From Apostichopus parvimensis (taxonomy: Eukaryota; Echinodermata; Holothuroidea; Aspidochirotida; Stichopodidae): a DNA stretch of 64,000 bases. How positions within the stretch are numbered: the first letter of the stretch is position 1; each line of letters opens with the position of its first letter. Location of the stretch: contig KN886879.1 of NCBI GenBank assembly GCA_000934455.1, positions 62,272 through 126,271 of the forward strand, in the 5' to 3' direction. Under the pieces are notes generated by a model. It saw only the letters and a program-made list of their open reading frames with translations. It was not told the DNA's origin and did not search any database. Both the position numbers and the translations under genes were made by a program. This document shows, piece by piece, positions 62,801 through 64,000 of this stretch.

Positions 62801-63839
62801 AGCCGAGCATAGGGAATAATTTTATCATCCAAATCTTGTGTAGCAGTTTTGAAGTGTCTGAATTTTGTCTCTTATAAACTACTATGGTTTCTGTGTAAAA
62901 ACAACTGCTATACACCTTTGCACTTGTCCAGCAACTTGACCATTTTGTGTAGTATTTTGAGATGTGATACTGGATAAATTATACCCTGTACGCTATGTGT
63001 AGCAGTAGGGCCTAAGCTACACAATAACTGATGTTGCTAGGCTAGGCTAAGCTAAGCTACCTGAGCTACACAATAACTTATGTTGCTAGGCTAGGCTAAC
63101 CTACATTACCTAAGCTACACAATACCTTACGTAGCCTAGCCTAGCAATGTAAGTTATTGTAGTAGCTTAGGTCCTGCTGTATGCATGTACCTCCAACATT
63201 ATACAAACTAGGTCCTGTCAGTATGCATGTATGTAAATATGTAATTTTCCATATCAGTACTTCTAGCTCTCTTTTGTTTACAGTAATTTTTTTTGCATTT
63301 TCTCTGAACATCTAAGGTGATTTTATCCAGTCAGCTGAGCACCTGGAAGTAAGCATAAAGATTATAACAGAAATCTATGGAATAGAAAGCATTGAATACG
63401 CTCATGAACTTCAGAAACTCACTCCGATTCTGTTTAATGGGTAAGTGAACTATAGCAGAACCCCCACTCCCCTGACACCGACATCAAGCAAGAAAGCAAC
63501 ATGCTGATGACTTCTTTAAGGAATTCTGATTCATCCTGACAGAAATTTAAAGTTCGCTGAGTCTCCAGAGAGATACATTTAAGGAAAGGATAATTGTATC
63601 AAACATTTTCGTTGTAATCTCACTGACATCCATCTCTTGTTACACTAGTGGATTATTCTCAACTTTTTAATTTTAATCATAACTTTAATCTCTTGTTTTC
63701 CTATTTACACAGAAAACAGATCAAGAAAGCTAAGAGGGTTATCACCCAAGCACTTCCTCTCCTTTCCTGTTACTATGGCAACCAACATGAATCAGTTCAG
63801 GAGTTGTTGGAGATGCAAGCCTGTCTGTTGTCGTTGTGA
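49685..63839 (+). CDS. SMYD4: SMYD4, SET and MYND domain protein with TPR repeats (5' end unresolved)
   Basis: Fifteen phase-consistent exons: 49685-49835, 50860-50967, 51386-51509, 52329-52388, 52792-52958, 53651-53775, 54764-54869, 55556-55774, 55977-56266, 57470-57543, 59291-59517, 60553-60619, 62287-62400, 63317-63440, 63713-63839. Together they encode about 693 residues (human 804). Order: N-terminal TPRs (LRLEGNKFFQKKLYQKAVRY, LAFANRSAALYYIHKW); SET-N with EKGRYLVA and GDVIISEKPFAVVL; MYND zinc finger CHYC...MCSHC...QYCSEVC...HHEVEC; SET-C with MNHGCDPN and NGEEICHCYG; post-SET FDCACSACHMTE; C-terminal TPR-like helices to LLEMQACLLSL. SMYD-family proteins are lysine methyltransferases; SMYD4 is implicated in heart development. 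The NHSC motif reads NHGC here. The first listed exon starts mid-codon, so at least one exon lies upstream. The donor of 53651-53775 (gtgatt) is weak and abuts a microsatellite. Confidence 0.95.
51677..51960. repeat. Dispersed repeat family, copy 3 (SMYD4 intron)
   Basis: CAGTTTAGAGACCCAAGGAT, AGATCGTGGATGAACACCGG, TTTCAAGCCTCCTCTTTTCG, AACGAGGCAGGGGTGTGAAT, then GCAAAGGCACCCCATTCGAC. Aligned over its length with 4376-4700. It contains an extra ~65 bp (CCGACGGACGAGAGTGTG to AATACTGAGGTA) missing from copy 1, so copy 1 carries a deletion. Confidence 0.75.
53776..53975. repeat. (ATT)n microsatellite directly after a SMYD4 donor
   Basis: About 200 bases of ATTATTATT with interruptions, starting two bases after the 5' splice site of exon 53651-53775. 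Confidence 0.9.
55430..55625. repeat. Tandem duplication (98 bp) spanning a SMYD4 intron/exon junction
   Basis: Two adjacent units each hold CTTCCCTT, ATGTTTCAAATAG (acceptor), then GTAGACTCTCTTGGCCA... through CACAAAGAAACAATGATA. They differ at only a few bases. The second acceptor (exon start 55556) opens the full exon. The first (exon start 55458) would run VDSLGHLGVRII... into a stop at the second copy's acceptor (55556-55558 region). Confidence 0.95.
56535..57010. repeat. Minisatellite (27 bp core, ~18 degenerate copies) in SMYD4 intron
   Basis: The unit ATACCAATGGGAATTCTACT plus GATACTC is perfectly repeated at first (about 56545-56660). It then degrades into longer composite units (TATAGTAGGGGAATTATACT, TACTCATACTTCTACC) to about 57010. 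Open frames in it (MGILLILIP repeats) are artefacts of the repeat. Units are contiguous without spacers, so this is not a CRISPR array. Confidence 0.92.
57890..58125. repeat. Tandem duplication (~118 bp) in SMYD4 intron
   Basis: TTAATCAATT, CCCGAAAAACATTTTATGGA, CTGTCA-GAGATAAAACAC, TTAAGAACTAACGTTGGTC and AGCTCAGAAGTAAC occur twice with scattered differences. A 91-codon frame through it (LFLPEKHFMDCH twice) has no family match and no splice context, so it is judged non-coding. Confidence 0.8.
62815..62985. repeat. Diverged copy of the 7985-8340 dispersed repeat
   Basis: GTAGCAGTTTTGAAG, CTATGGTTTCTGTG, CTGCTATACACCTTTGCACT, CCATTTTGTGTAG and GGATAAATTATACC follow the same order as blocks in the PRR11 intron repeat. 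Confidence 0.45.
62998..63187. repeat. Large imperfect inverted repeat (hairpin) with CTAGGCTAGGCTAA units
   Basis: GTAGCAGTAGGGCCTAAGCT, ACACAATAACTGATGTTGCT and AGGCTAGGCTAA on the left are mirrored by TAGCCTAGCCTAGCAATGTA, AGTTATTGTAGTAGCTTAGG and TCCTGCTGTA on the right. The left arm is itself partly duplicated (62998-63055 and 63057-63125). Confidence 0.8.
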
Positions 63840-63891
63840 CTTTGTTAGTCTTCATCAGTTCAAGTCTAGCAGATGTTTAGTTTTGAACAGT

Positions 63892-63897
63892 AATAAA
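63892..63897 (+). terminator. SMYD4 polyadenylation signal (AATAAA)
   Basis: AATAAA lies 53 bases after the SMYD4 stop codon, the first such motif downstream. The rest of the window (63898-64000) shows no feature. Confidence 0.6.
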
Positions 63898-64000
63898 AAA
63901 TGGATATTATCAATGACAAGGCAATTCAGGGATGAATTCGGATGATATGCCCGGCTGGAAACTTTAAACAATGTTGCAGCCTTCGAGGGATTTTAATTAC

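Overview
This window is eukaryotic nuclear DNA from an AT-rich, intron-rich animal genome. It holds five protein-coding genes that I could rebuild exon by exon. Splice phases agree across every junction I used. The proteins look like deuterostome orthologues, and the repeats are tRNA-derived SINEs, L2/CR1-type LINE 3' ends and TIR-bearing MITEs. That points to a marine invertebrate deuterostome. An echinoderm, perhaps a sea cucumber, is my best guess, but the species is inference.

Layout. (1) 565-2098, minus: SKA2, a spindle/kinetochore subunit, with its last exon possibly beyond the left edge. (2) 5477-10371, plus: PRR11, divergent from SKA2. This is the head-to-head order known in mammals, and a strong NF-Y (CCAAT) site lies between them. 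(3) 15703-32372, minus: a 17-exon ACAD10-type gene (HAD + aminoglycoside-phosphotransferase-like kinase + acyl-CoA dehydrogenase, about 1070 aa). (4) 35838-45509, plus: CCT6/TCP-1 zeta, 12 exons, 531 aa. (5) 49685-63839, plus: SMYD4 (TPR, split SET, MYND, post-SET), 15 secure coding exons and an unresolved 5' end. The genes do not form one pathway. SKA2 and PRR11 are both mitotic genes and probably share a promoter region. The others are a lipid-catabolic enzyme, a cytosolic chaperonin subunit and a putative lysine methyltransferase.

Intergenic and intronic DNA carries three copies of one tRNA-derived SINE, a second tRNA-derived SINE whose 3' tail resembles two LINE 3' ends, a 1.1 kb TA-flanked MITE with a second small MITE inside it, a third TIR element with a telomere-like motif, and many minisatellites.

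The most unusual theme is that three genes each carry a tandem duplication spanning an exon/intron junction. In ACAD10 the 3' end of one exon plus its 5' splice site has been amplified into about ten intronic decoy copies. In PRR11 the last exon's acceptor is duplicated with an in-frame stop. In SMYD4 one exon's acceptor and first ~70 bases are duplicated with a stop. No CRISPR, prokaryotic system or LTR element was seen.
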